From NCBI RefSeq assembly GCF_000732325.1, contig NZ_BBIW01000003.1, positions 248,001 to 312,000 on the forward strand: 64,000 nucleotides of DNA. Reading direction: 5' to 3'. Positions 1 to 7,776 of the stretch are shown here, piece by piece (the stretch's first letter is position 1; the number at the start of each line of letters is the position of its first letter). Under the pieces are notes generated by a model. That model saw only the letters and a program-made list of their open reading frames with translations, did no database searches and had not been told where the DNA came from. Position numbers and translations under genes: made by a program. Source of the DNA: Paenibacillus sp. TCA20. GTDB taxonomy: Bacteria > Bacillota > Bacilli > Paenibacillales > Paenibacillaceae.

Positions 1-776
1 AAGAGCTTCCCGCTAACGCGGCTGAGCTGGCGATAAAATGGTGCGATCGATTCTTTGGGATCGGTGCAGATGGGCTTGTATTTATTTTGCCTTCCGATAC
101 TGCGGATTTCCAAATGCGCATCATTAATTCGGATGGTACAGAGGCTGAACAATGCGGTAATGCAATTCGCTGTGTTGCCAAATATGTGTACGATAAAGGA
201 CATATTGACCGGGAAGAGATTACGATTCGTACGATTGGGGCAGGCGTACAGCCCGTTCAGCTGACTGTAAAGGACGGCAAAGTGGAGACGGTGCGTGTTG
301 ATATGGGAGAACCTCAGCTTGACGGTCTTAAGGTGCCGACGACAATTGATGCAAATCCAGTTGTGAATGAACCTATAGAGGTGGGAGGCAGCGGCTTCCG
401 GTTCACTGCAGTATCTATGGGTAATCCACACTGTGTAATTTATGTTGATGATGCCGTGAGCTTTGATCTGGCCGCATGGGGACCTAAAATGGAAGTGCAT
501 CCGTTGTTCCCTAACAAAACGAATGTGGAGTTTGCAACGGTGAAGGATCGCAGGCATGTAGATATGCGGGTGTGGGAACGCGGCGCAGGACCGACGCTCG
601 CCTGTGGAACCGGGGCTTGTGCTACCTTGGTATCCTCTGTTCTGAACGATGTAACGGATCGTGAAGCCTGGATCAGTCTAAAGGGCGGTGACCTGTATAT
701 TGAGTGGAGTGAGGAAGATAACCATGTATACATGTCAGGACCTGCCGAGATTGTATATACAGGAACTACGAACTGA
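1..776 (+). CDS. dapF: Diaminopimelate epimerase, 5' truncated by window edge
   Basis: DapF interconverts LL- and meso-diaminopimelate in the cytoplasm, the last step before meso-DAP enters lysine synthesis and peptidoglycan. The reading frame is open from base 3 without a start codon, so the gene begins upstream of the window. The frame encodes the GADGL segment, then the first active-site cysteine in NSDGTEAEQCGNAIR (Cys codon at 153-155) and the second in ACGTGACA (Cys codon at 603-605). These two cysteines form the cofactor-independent thiol acid/base pair of the family. About 258 residues are visible, so only roughly the first 20 appear to be missing. A hairpin terminator follows, which separates it from cutC. 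Confidence 0.96.
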   Translation, partial: ELPANAAELAIKWCDRFFGIGADGLVFILPSDTADFQMRIINSDGTEAEQCGNAIRCVAKYVYDKGHIDREEITIRTIGAGVQPVQLTVKDGKVETVRVDMGEPQLDGLKVPTTIDANPVVNEPIEVGGSGFRFTAVSMGNPHCVIYVDDAVSFDLAAWGPKMEVHPLFPNKTNVEFATVKDRRHVDMRVWERGAGPTLACGTGACATLVSSVLNDVTDREAWISLKGGDLYIEWSEEDNHVYMSGPAEIVYTGTTN

Positions 777-814
777 TGTAATCGGAATACTATTATAAAG
801 TTATAAATCTGAAG

Positions 815-859
815 GCATCCCCATTAACCATTGTTTTGGTTGATGGGCGTGCTTTTTTT
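815..859 (+). terminator. Rho-independent terminator after dapF
   Basis: A GC-containing hairpin with arms around 815-830 and 837-851 is followed by a run of seven T at 852-858. It lies 39 bases after the dapF stop codon and 46 bases before cutC, so cutC probably has its own promoter. Confidence 0.75.
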
Positions 860-905
860 ATGGAATCATACGGAATACCGACAAATGGGTAAGGAGTGAT
901 TAGTT

Positions 906-1592
906 ATGCTGTTAGAGATTATAGCAACGACCGTGGACGACGCCGTTACGGCAGAGAAGTGCGGTGCCAATCGCTTGGAGCTGATTACGGCCATTACTGA
1001 AGGCGGATTAACTCCAGGAATCGGTCTTGTCTCCCAAGTGGTGAAGTCTGTTAGCATTCCCGTGCATGTCATGGTGCGTCCACATAGCCGTTCCTTCGTT
1101 TATAGTGAGACCGATGTGGAAACGATGGCTGCCGAGATTGAGGCGATCCGGCAGACAGGTGCGGCAGGCGTTGTACTTGGAGCGCTGACAACAGATGGCA
1201 AAATCGATGTTAGAACGTTAGAGCTGCTGCTCAAGTCAGCTGGTGATCTGCAGGTGACGTTTCATCGTGCCTTTGATGAGCTGGAGGATCAGCTGGAGGG
1301 TCTCAGTACTCTTGCGAAGTATCATGCAGTAACGAGAGTTCTCACCTCCGGTGGTCCGAAGCCGGCCCCCCAGTCGATTCCACAAATTCGCAGACTTGTG
1401 GAACAGGCAGCAGGAAGCCACCTTTGTATTCTAGCGGGCAGTGGCTTGAAGAGAGAAATGATCACGAACTTTATTGAGCAAACCGGTGTAACAGAGATCC
1501 ACTTCGGCTCTGCCGTCCGCTACGATCAGTCCGGTCTACAGCCGATCAATCCGGCCGAGCTGCGTGCCCTCTCTGATTGCATCCATAAATAA
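906..1592 (+). CDS. cutC: CutC family copper homeostasis protein
   Basis: This is a 228-residue TIM-barrel protein of the CutC family, linked genetically to copper tolerance; its biochemical activity is not firmly established. The N-terminus carries the family segment with GANRLEL near residue 21, then VMVRPHS near 55, FHRAFDE near 120 and the LTSGG segment near 148. The length is close to the usual 230-250 residues. ATG at 906 is preceded by AAGGAGTG at a good distance. The gene is transcribed alone between two hairpins. Confidence 0.9.
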   Translation: MLLEIIATTVDDAVTAEKCGANRLELITAITEGGLTPGIGLVSQVVKSVSIPVHVMVRPHSRSFVYSETDVETMAAEIEAIRQTGAAGVVLGALTTDGKIDVRTLELLLKSAGDLQVTFHRAFDELEDQLEGLSTLAKYHAVTRVLTSGGPKPAPQSIPQIRRLVEQAAGSHLCILAGSGLKREMITNFIEQTGVTEIHFGSAVRYDQSGLQPINPAELRALSDCIHK

Positions 1593-1654
1593 AAGGGGCA
1601 GGAAAAAGTAAATGCTGACAAGCAGATATTTGTCTATTATCTAAGTAATGGGAC

Positions 1655-1675
1655 AGCAGCAGCCTGCTTTTTTTG
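1655..1675 (+). terminator. Weak terminator candidate after cutC
   Basis: A short stem (AGCAG at 1655-1659 with CTGCT at 1664-1668) is followed by seven T ending at 1674. The stem is only five base pairs, so this is a tentative call. It sits between cutC and the methyltransferase/reductase fusion gene. Confidence 0.4.
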
Positions 1676-1740
1676 CTTAAACAATCCTCCCATTTGTGTT
1701 ACATTAGTGTGAATAAATTGGAATTGGCGGGAGGAGAACG

Positions 1741-3606
1741 ATGGCGGATTTACGTGAAGTGTTGAAGAATGAAGTCATTATTGGCGATGGCGCTATGGGA
1801 ACACAGCTCTATCAAATGGGTGTGCCGGTCGGAGTTTCTTACGAGGAATTAAACCTGACATCCCCCGAGATGGTCAAGGATGTTCATCGCAGATACATTG
1901 AAGCGGGAGCTAGGCTCATTGAAACAAATACATTTTCTGCGAATTACGTTAACCTATCCAAATATGGACTTGAAGATCAAGTCGAGGCAATCAACCGGGC
2001 GGGTGTGAGGGTTGCGCGGGAAGCCATGGGGAATAAAGGGTTTGTGGTTGGCGCAGTCGGAGCCATTCGCGCCGGTAAGAGAGCAGATATTTCCGCTGCC
2101 AAGCTGAATCTTTATTTCGAACAGCAGATATCCGCTCTAGTGGGAGAGGGAATTGACGGGGTATTGCTTGAAACCTTCTATGATGTGGAGGAGCTTGTCA
2201 TTGCTGTTCGACAGGTTAAGAAGTTGACTGATCTGCCGATCATTTGCCAGTTTGCTATTGATGATGTCGGCCGTACGTTCGATGGATTCACAATGCCTGA
2301 AGCGTTCTCGATTCTGCATAAAGAAGGCGCGGATGTAATCGGATTTAATTGCCGGACAGGTCCTAATGGTATTATGCGGGCAATGGAATCTGTTCAGAAT
2401 TTAGGAATTCCGATGTCGGTATTCCCGAATGCGGGTCTGGCGGAATACGTTGACGGGGAATACCGGTATGGTGCTTCTGCTGAATACTTCGGTCAGAGCG
2501 CCGTCCGGTTCGCTGATTTGAATGCACGGATTATCGGCGGATGCTGCGGTACGACACCGGAGCATATTAAAGCCATGGTATCAGCTCTTGATACTTATGA
2601 GGCAGCTCCATTAACGGTAGTCGATGATGAGCTTCTGCCGGTGCCGGACTCCGTATCCGAGACGCTTGCCGATGGAAGTGCAGCAGGCACGATTCGAACA
2701 GATCCTACAATTGTAGACTTGGTTAAAGAACGCCACACCGTCATCGTTGAACTTGACCCTCCGCGTGATCTTGATATTCAGAAATTTCTAACCGGAGCGA
2801 AGAGTCTGAAGAAGGCTGGAGTTGATGCGTTGACACTGGCTGATAATTCTCTCGCGGTAACCCGGATGAGCAATATGGCGCTTGGATATTTAGCGAAGGA
2901 GCAGACCGGCCTGAGACCGCTGATTCATATCGCCTGCCGGGACCGCAATATGATCGGAACCCAGTCCCATCTCATGGGCTTTGATGCGCTGGGCATTGAT
3001 CATGTGCTGGCAGTAACCGGGGACCCTGCAAGGTTCGGAGACCTTCCGGATTCAAGCTCTGTCTATGATCTGACATCATTTGAAATCATACGAATGATCA
3101 AGCAGCTGAACAGTGGAATAGCGTTCTCCGGTAAACCGCTTAAGCAAAAAGCCGACTTCATTGTAGGTGCCGCATTCAATCCGAATGTGAAATATTTGGA
3201 GAAGGCGGTACAGCGTCTCGAGAAGAAGATTGCTGCAGGTGCAGACTATATTATGACCCAGCCAATCTATGATCCTAAGCTGTTTGTACAGCTCAAGGAA
3301 GCAACGAGCCATTTGGATATTCCGATATTTGTAGGAATTATGCCGCTCGCAAGTGGTCGAAATGCAGAATATTTGCACAATGAGGTGCCAGGTATTCAAT
3401 TATCGGACGCAGTCAGAGAAAGAATGGCGGGGCTCGAAGGCGAAGAGGGCCGCAAGGTGGGTACGGCAATAGCGAAGGAGCTGCTGGACGTAGCGATGGA
3501 GCATTTTAATGGAATCTATATAATGACTCCGTTCATGTTCTATGGAATGAGTGAAGAGCTGACTCACTATGTGTGGGAGAAATCAGGCCGTGTAATTAAG
3601 ACCTAA
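1741..3606 (+). CDS. Bifunctional homocysteine S-methyltransferase / methylenetetrahydrofolate reductase
   Basis: A 621-residue fusion of the type known as YitJ in Bacillus subtilis. The N-terminal half is a cobalamin-independent-type homocysteine methyltransferase domain with GDGAMGT at 15-21 and zinc ligands visible as C204 (NCRTGP) and C268/C269 (GGCCG). The C-terminal half (about 325-621) is a MetF-like flavin TIM barrel that reduces 5,10-methylene-THF. It retains the VELDPP start, ACRDRN near 400 and TGDP near 425. The fusion would couple methyl-group reduction to methionine formation or homocysteine recycling. The GGGAGGAG sequence at 1729-1736 supports the ATG. No SAM riboswitch (S-box) was recognised in the 148-base leader, although the B. 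subtilis homologue has one. Confidence 0.93.
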   Translation: MADLREVLKNEVIIGDGAMGTQLYQMGVPVGVSYEELNLTSPEMVKDVHRRYIEAGARLIETNTFSANYVNLSKYGLEDQVEAINRAGVRVAREAMGNKGFVVGAVGAIRAGKRADISAAKLNLYFEQQISALVGEGIDGVLLETFYDVEELVIAVRQVKKLTDLPIICQFAIDDVGRTFDGFTMPEAFSILHKEGADVIGFNCRTGPNGIMRAMESVQNLGIPMSVFPNAGLAEYVDGEYRYGASAEYFGQSAVRFADLNARIIGGCCGTTPEHIKAMVSALDTYEAAPLTVVDDELLPVPDSVSETLADGSAAGTIRTDPTIVDLVKERHTVIVELDPPRDLDIQKFLTGAKSLKKAGVDALTLADNSLAVTRMSNMALGYLAKEQTGLRPLIHIACRDRNMIGTQSHLMGFDALGIDHVLAVTGDPARFGDLPDSSSVYDLTSFEIIRMIKQLNSGIAFSGKPLKQKADFIVGAAFNPNVKYLEKAVQRLEKKIAAGADYIMTQPIYDPKLFVQLKEATSHLDIPIFVGIMPLASGRNAEYLHNEVPGIQLSDAVRERMAGLEGEEGRKVGTAIAKELLDVAMEHFNGIYIMTPFMFYGMSEELTHYVWEKSGRVIKT

Positions 3607-3640
3607 AATCCGGCCAAATAGAGTATCACGAATGAAATCG

Positions 3641-3690
3641 AAAAAAAGTCCGTGCCTGCTGTGCTGAATACTGCAGGTACGGACTTTTGT
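3641..3690. terminator. Bidirectional terminator
   Basis: A 12-bp stem, GTCCGTGCCTGC at 3648-3659 against GCAGGTACGGAC at 3673-3684 (one G-T pair), is flanked by A7 on the left and T4 on the right. It can terminate the methyltransferase/reductase gene on the plus strand and the convergent thioesterase gene on the minus strand. Confidence 0.85.
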
Positions 3691-3735
3691 GCTGTTGCTC
3701 TATACTATGATGGTTAAGTTTAAGCAATTGATTGA

Positions 3736-4128
3736 TCATGAGAAAAGGTTCCGGAGCTGTTCCGGTATCGGTCTGCTTTTTCGAGTGGAAGGGTCGATGG
3801 TCACGCTTGTAATGAGCGCGTCTGCGCAGATCTCCTGGGCTTCATTTAATATCGTTTGTCTAAGCACATAACTTGAATTCCGGGCACTGTCCTGTTCTGT
3901 TGTGACCGTAAGGAGCTGGCCCTGATAGCATTCCTTGCGATAGTTGATATTGATATTAACGGTGACCGTCTGACAGCCAAGCTCAAGCAGTGTTTTGTAT
4001 GACAGCCCTCCCGCTTCATACCATTCATCTCGTGCCCATTCCAGATATTCTAGATATTTCGCATTATTTACGTGGCCGTTAACATCAATCTCGGTGGGAC
4101 GAACAATAAGGTTCAGTTCTGTTTTCAT
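3736..4128 (-). CDS. Acyl-CoA thioesterase, 4-hydroxybenzoyl-CoA thioesterase (YbgC/FadM-like) family
   Basis: A 130-residue single hot-dog-fold protein, the normal length for this family, predicted to hydrolyse acyl-CoA or acyl-ACP thioesters in the cytoplasm. The diagnostic segment is near residues 13-32: an aspartate in EIDVNGHVNNAKYLEYLEWA corresponds to the catalytic Asp of 4-hydroxybenzoyl-CoA thioesterases. The substrate cannot be read from the sequence. The ATG is preceded on the minus strand by CAGGAGAG. The gene is monocistronic, convergent with the methyltransferase/reductase gene, and divergent from yicC. Confidence 0.85.
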   Translation of the reverse strand: MKTELNLIVRPTEIDVNGHVNNAKYLEYLEWARDEWYEAGGLSYKTLLELGCQTVTVNININYRKECYQGQLLTVTTEQDSARNSSYVLRQTILNEAQEICADALITSVTIDPSTRKSRPIPEQLRNLFS

Positions 4129-4279
4129 TAAGCAGCTCTCCTGTTTAAGTTTTTATGGGGCGTTACTAGGAAGGCGGTGCCTGAAGTGCAAATAAATAAT
4201 GTATGCAGATTCTAATAGGAAGCCCTGAATTAGGCAATAATGGTATGAATTAATGGCAAATCCCCCATGATTATCGTAC

Positions 4280-4308
4280 TTGTTTAAGCCTGTATTATCC
4301 GATACAAT
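4280..4308 (+). promoter_or_regulatory. Sigma-A-like promoter of yicC
   Basis: TTGTTT at 4280-4285 and TACAAT at 4303-4308 are separated by exactly 17 bases. Transcription would start near 4315, giving a short leader to the ATG at 4330. This is one reason for not using the in-frame ATG at 4315. Confidence 0.6.
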
Positions 4309-4329
4309 AGTATAATGGATGTGATGCCG

Positions 4330-5217
4330 ATGTCATTCAGTATGACCGGATACGGTCAATATTTGCTCAGCTATGGCGGGTATAAGGTACAACTTGAAGT
4401 TAAATCTGTCAACCATAGATACTGTGAAGTTGTCTTTAGGATGCCAAGGGAATGGAGTCGTTTCGAAGACGGGCTTCGCAGAATGGTACAGCGTAAACTT
4501 GCACGAGGCAGAATTGATGTTTTCATTACGAGAGAATTGGATGACAGCAGCAGAGGTACTGTGCTGAACAAGCAGATGGCTGCTTCCTATCTTGAGGCTT
4601 CAAGGGAGCTTGAGTCCAGCTTCGGGATGAAGGGGAACCTGACCATTTCAGAGATGCTGCAGCTGCCTGGTGTGTTAGTGAGTTCTGAGGAGATGAGCAA
4701 TCTTACAGTCTTTGAGGACGAGAACTGGGAGACTGCGCTGCAGGAAGGACTAGCACTTGCACTTGATGAGCTGCTTGATATGCGCTCTCGTGAAGGAAGT
4801 CATCTTGCCGCTGATTTGAAGTCGCGAATATTGAGTCTGCAGGCTCATCATGCAGCGATGGTTCAGTTAGCGCCTGCTGTAGTGACGGAGTACCGAAGCA
4901 AGCTGAGACAGCGATTAACCGAAATTTCTGATGCACCATTCGATGAACATAGATTTGGTATGGAGATCGCGATTTTTGCCGACCGATCCAACATAGATGA
5001 GGAACTGACTCGTCTCTCTAGTCATATGGCTCAGTGCGAAGAGCTGCTCACCGTGCGTGAGCCTATAGGGCGCAAGCTTGATTTCTTGATCCAGGAGATG
5101 AATCGTGAAGTCAACACCATCGGCACTAAAGCTCACCACCTGGGGCTGGTTAATCTGGTAGTCGAGATGAAGGCCGAGCTGGAGAAGATCAGAGAACAAG
5201 CTGCGAATTTAGAATAG
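4330..5217 (+). CDS. yicC: YicC family endoribonuclease-like protein
   Basis: This 295-residue protein belongs to the YicC/YloC family, reported as endoribonucleases in Bacillus and E. coli. The hallmark N-terminal SMTGYG appears at residues 4-9, and the C-terminal domain (DUF1732) ends in RKLDFLIQEMNREVNTIGTKA, typical of the family. An in-frame ATG exists 15 bases upstream, at 4315. I chose 4330 because GGATGTG lies six bases before it, the family normally starts just before SMTGYG, and 4315 coincides with the predicted transcription start. The position next to remA and gmk matches B. subtilis yloC. Confidence 0.9.
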   Translation: MSFSMTGYGQYLLSYGGYKVQLEVKSVNHRYCEVVFRMPREWSRFEDGLRRMVQRKLARGRIDVFITRELDDSSRGTVLNKQMAASYLEASRELESSFGMKGNLTISEMLQLPGVLVSSEEMSNLTVFEDENWETALQEGLALALDELLDMRSREGSHLAADLKSRILSLQAHHAAMVQLAPAVVTEYRSKLRQRLTEISDAPFDEHRFGMEIAIFADRSNIDEELTRLSSHMAQCEELLTVREPIGRKLDFLIQEMNREVNTIGTKAHHLGLVNLVVEMKAELEKIREQAANLE

Positions 5218-5233
5218 GCAATGAACACTAAGT

Positions 5234-5292
5234 TGAATCAATTTCATAATACCTTTAGCTGCTTTTTTAATGATTTTTATGAAATTGATTCA
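5234..5292. repeat. Perfect 16-bp inverted repeat upstream of remA
   Basis: The left arm at 5234-5249 (TGAATCAATTTCATAA) is the exact reverse complement of the right arm at 5277-5292. The 27-base loop contains a run of six T. The element begins 16 bases after yicC ends and stops 43 bases before the remA start. The arms are AT-rich, unlike the normal GC-rich terminator stems in this window, so it could be a terminator, an attenuator or a protein-binding site. Confidence 0.8.
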
Positions 5293-5335
5293 GTTTTGCA
5301 AAGATTACACCAGTAATAGGGGGACGAACCTGAAT

Positions 5336-5596
5336 ATGGCAATTAAACTCATAAATATAGGATTCGGCAATATCGTTTCGGCGAATCGCATCATTTCTAT
5401 TGTTAGTCCTGAATCCGCCCCAATCAAAAGAATTATACAGGAAGCACGGGATCGTCACATGTTGATTGACGCTACATATGGACGCAGAACTCGTGCGGTA
5501 ATAATTACAGACAGTGATCATGTGATCCTGTCTGCAGTGCAGCCGGAGACGGTTGCCCATCGTTTATCTTCTAAAGACGATGACAACGACGAATAA
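5336..5596 (+). CDS. remA: Extracellular matrix regulator RemA-like (DUF370) protein
   Basis: An 86-residue protein almost entirely of the conserved RemA/DUF370 type, beginning [14 protein letters not shown] and containing [19 protein letters not shown]. In B. subtilis RemA is a multimeric DNA-binding activator of biofilm matrix and osmoprotection genes. A longer in-frame reading from 5270 adds 22 residues without family support. The ATG at 5336 follows TAGGGGGA and matches the family N-terminus. It sits between yicC and gmk as in Bacillus. An exopolysaccharide-type operon is present in this same window, but no direct link can be read from the sequence. Confidence 0.93.
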   Translation: MAIKLINIGFGNIVSANRIISIVSPESAPIKRIIQEARDRHMLIDATYGRRTRAVIITDSDHVILSAVQPETVAHRLSSKDDDNDE

Positions 5597-5609
5597 AATG
5601 GAGTGTAAT

Positions 5610-6191
5610 ATGTCTAAGGGATTACTAATTGTATTATCAGGACCGTCCGGTGTAGGAAAAGGAACCGTGTGCACTGCTCTAAGAAAACGAGTTCCTGAAC
5701 TCATCTATTCAGTGTCAGCGACAACTCGTCAGCCAAGACTTGGTGAAGAGAACGGAGTCAATTATTTTTTCAAGAGTCGAGAGCAGTTTCTTGATATGAT
5801 TGAGAAGGATCAGCTTCTGGAGCATGCGGAGTATGTAGGCAACTATTATGGAACCCCGCGTGATTTCGTAGAGGAGACTCTTAATTCCGGTAAAGATATC
5901 ATTTTGGAGATTGAAGTCCAAGGAGCTCTCAAAGTTAAAGAGAAGTTTCCAGAAGGAATTTTCGTATTTCTGCTGCCTCCGTCTCTTGATGAATTGAAGG
6001 ATCGAATTCAAGGCAGAGGCACCGAGAATCAGGCGACCATTGATCACCGCATGTCTGTAGCCGAGCAGGAGATCAGTTTGCTGCAGCAATATGATTATGC
6101 AGTCGTCAACGACGAAATTGATTTGGCTTGCAAACGAATAGAATCGATCATCATCGCCGAACATTGTAAAATAAATAGTAAATCGAAATGA
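5610..6191 (+). CDS. gmk: Guanylate kinase
   Basis: Phosphorylates GMP to GDP with ATP, an essential step in guanine nucleotide synthesis and in (p)ppGpp metabolism. The 193-residue product has the P-loop GPSGVGKGT at about 11-19 and the GMP-binding segment [19 protein letters not shown] at about 35-53, and the usual family length. The ATG at 5610 is preceded by GGAGTG and begins [11 protein letters not shown] as expected. An upstream in-frame start at 5553 would overlap remA and has no support. It lies 13 bases after remA and 10 bases before rpoZ, so the three are probably co-transcribed. Confidence 0.95.
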   Translation: MSKGLLIVLSGPSGVGKGTVCTALRKRVPELIYSVSATTRQPRLGEENGVNYFFKSREQFLDMIEKDQLLEHAEYVGNYYGTPRDFVEETLNSGKDIILEIEVQGALKVKEKFPEGIFVFLLPPSLDELKDRIQGRGTENQATIDHRMSVAEQEISLLQQYDYAVVNDEIDLACKRIESIIIAEHCKINSKSK

Positions 6192-6201
6192 GGAGTGCTC
6201 C

Positions 6202-6435
6202 ATGCTATATCCATCTATTGATGAAATGATGAACAAGGTAGACAGTAAATACTCTCTGGTGGTTGCAGCTTCGAGACGCGCCAGACAGCTGCGTGAAGGT
6301 GAGAAATCCGAACTCAGAAACCCGAAATCCCATAAGCAAGTCGGTATTGCACTTGAAGAGATCTATGGTGATTTTGTGCGTGTGGAGAAAGGTCATGACG
6401 AAGAGGAAGCAGAACAACAAGACAGCCAGTCATAA
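6202..6435 (+). CDS. rpoZ: RNA polymerase omega subunit
   Basis: A 77-residue omega subunit that helps fold and assemble the beta' subunit of RNA polymerase. The segment MLYPSIDEMMNKVDSKYSLV followed by AASRRARQLREG is the characteristic omega core, and HKQVGIALEEI near residues 46-56 is also conserved. The start is preceded by GAGGAGTG. The C-terminal tail is acidic and Gln-rich, as is common in Firmicutes. It is the last gene before a terminator hairpin. Confidence 0.95.
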   Translation: MLYPSIDEMMNKVDSKYSLVVAASRRARQLREGEKSELRNPKSHKQVGIALEEIYGDFVRVEKGHDEEEAEQQDSQS

Positions 6436-6478
6436 TCTATACGCGAAATACGAATAAGGTACAGCCCTGATAAAAGTG

Positions 6479-6506
6479 ACAACCGCAAGGTTGTTATTTT
6501 TTTCTT
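6479..6506 (+). terminator. Terminator after rpoZ
   Basis: A stem of ACAACC (6479-6484) and GGTTGT (6489-6494) with a GCAA tetraloop is followed by an interrupted T-run. It ends the yicC-remA-gmk-rpoZ unit. Confidence 0.8.
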
Positions 6507-6560
6507 TAGACGCGTAATTCGCATAAGTCCCAAATCTTAATCAGAACAGGGGGAGCGCAT

Positions 6561-7772
6561 ATGCTGAACGGTAAAAAAATTGTGCTCGGTGTTTCAGGAG
6601 GGATTGCAGCTTATAAGGCCGCTGCGCTGACAAGTAAGCTCGTCCAGAAGGGAGCAGAGGTACACGTCATCATGACGGCATCCGCCAAGGAGTTCATTAC
6701 AGAGCTGACCCTTCAGTCATTATCACGAAATCCGGTATATACAGATACCTTTGATGAACGTGATGCATCCGTTGTCTCACATATAAACCTAGCGGATACA
6801 GCAGATCTGGTCCTTGTTGCACCCGCAACAGCGAATGTGATTGCCAAGATGGCTCATGGACTTGCAGATGATATGCTGACAACGACATTGCTGGCAACGA
6901 CAGCGCCGGTAATGGTCGCGCCTGCCATGAATGTACACATGTATGAGCATCCTGCCGTGATCCATAACATGAATACGTTATATTCACGTGGTGTGCATTT
7001 TATCGAGCCGGGTGTAGGACAGCTTGCCTGTGGGTATGTCGGAAAAGGACGGCTCGAAGAGCCTGAGACCATTGTGGATGTAATCGAGCGTTTTTTTGGT
7101 GAGGAAGAAGCAGGCAAGCCCCTCTTAGGCAAAAAAATGGTAGTTACTGCAGGCGGTACCATTGAACGAATTGACCCAGTTAGATACATTACCAATGATT
7201 CCTCGGGTAAGATGGGAGTTGCTTTTGCCAAAACAGCTAAGGACATGGGCGCAGAGGTCACGTTAATTGCAGCTAATATACAGGTCAAGTACCCAGAAGG
7301 AATAACCGTCGTTCCAGTTCAGTCTGCAGATGATATGCATCAGGCAGTATTTGAGCGTTTGGAACAGAGCGATATCGTTGTTAAGGCAGCTGCGGTTGCT
7401 GACTATCGTCCGATGGAGGCGGCGAAGCAGAAGATTAAGAAGAGCGGCGAGACGCTCACACTGGAGCTCGTCAAGACGGTTGACATTCTTGAAGCACTGG
7501 GAAAAGCCAAAACACATCAATTCTTAATCGGGTTTGCGGCGGAAACCAATGACCTGGAGCTGCATGCAGCATCTAAGCTCGAACGTAAAAATGCGGATCT
7601 GATCGTTGCTAATGATGTCACTCAAGAGGGTGTTGGATTCGGGACAGATACGAATGCAGTTAAGATTTTTGACAAGCAGGGCTTGGTCAAGGAAATACCT
7701 GTGACGGCCAAAGAAGAAGTAGCACGGCAAGTACTGCTGATTGCAGCCTCCCGAATGGATGGGAGGAAGTGA
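6561..7772 (+). CDS. coaBC: Bifunctional phosphopantothenoylcysteine decarboxylase / phosphopantothenate-cysteine ligase
   Basis: Carries out two consecutive coenzyme A biosynthesis steps: ligation of cysteine to phosphopantothenate, then decarboxylation. The 403-residue product has an N-terminal CoaC flavoprotein domain with GVSGGIAAYKA (about 8-18), the PAMNVHMY segment near 118-125 and a conserved cysteine in QLACGYVG near 155. The C-terminal CoaB domain starts near 190 with VTAGGTIERIDPVRYI and includes the KAAAVADY segment near 275. The start at 6561 follows GGGGGAGCG. Its stop lies four bases before the priA start, so the genes are translationally close. Confidence 0.95.
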   Translation: MLNGKKIVLGVSGGIAAYKAAALTSKLVQKGAEVHVIMTASAKEFITELTLQSLSRNPVYTDTFDERDASVVSHINLADTADLVLVAPATANVIAKMAHGLADDMLTTTLLATTAPVMVAPAMNVHMYEHPAVIHNMNTLYSRGVHFIEPGVGQLACGYVGKGRLEEPETIVDVIERFFGEEEAGKPLLGKKMVVTAGGTIERIDPVRYITNDSSGKMGVAFAKTAKDMGAEVTLIAANIQVKYPEGITVVPVQSADDMHQAVFERLEQSDIVVKAAAVADYRPMEAAKQKIKKSGETLTLELVKTVDILEALGKAKTHQFLIGFAAETNDLELHAASKLERKNADLIVANDVTQEGVGFGTDTNAVKIFDKQGLVKEIPVTAKEEVARQVLLIAASRMDGRK

Positions 7773-7776
7773 GCTT

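Noticed and set aside
1593..1740. SAM riboswitch upstream of the methyltransferase/reductase fusion
   Set aside because: The S-box conserved core sequences were not found by eye in the 148-base interval.
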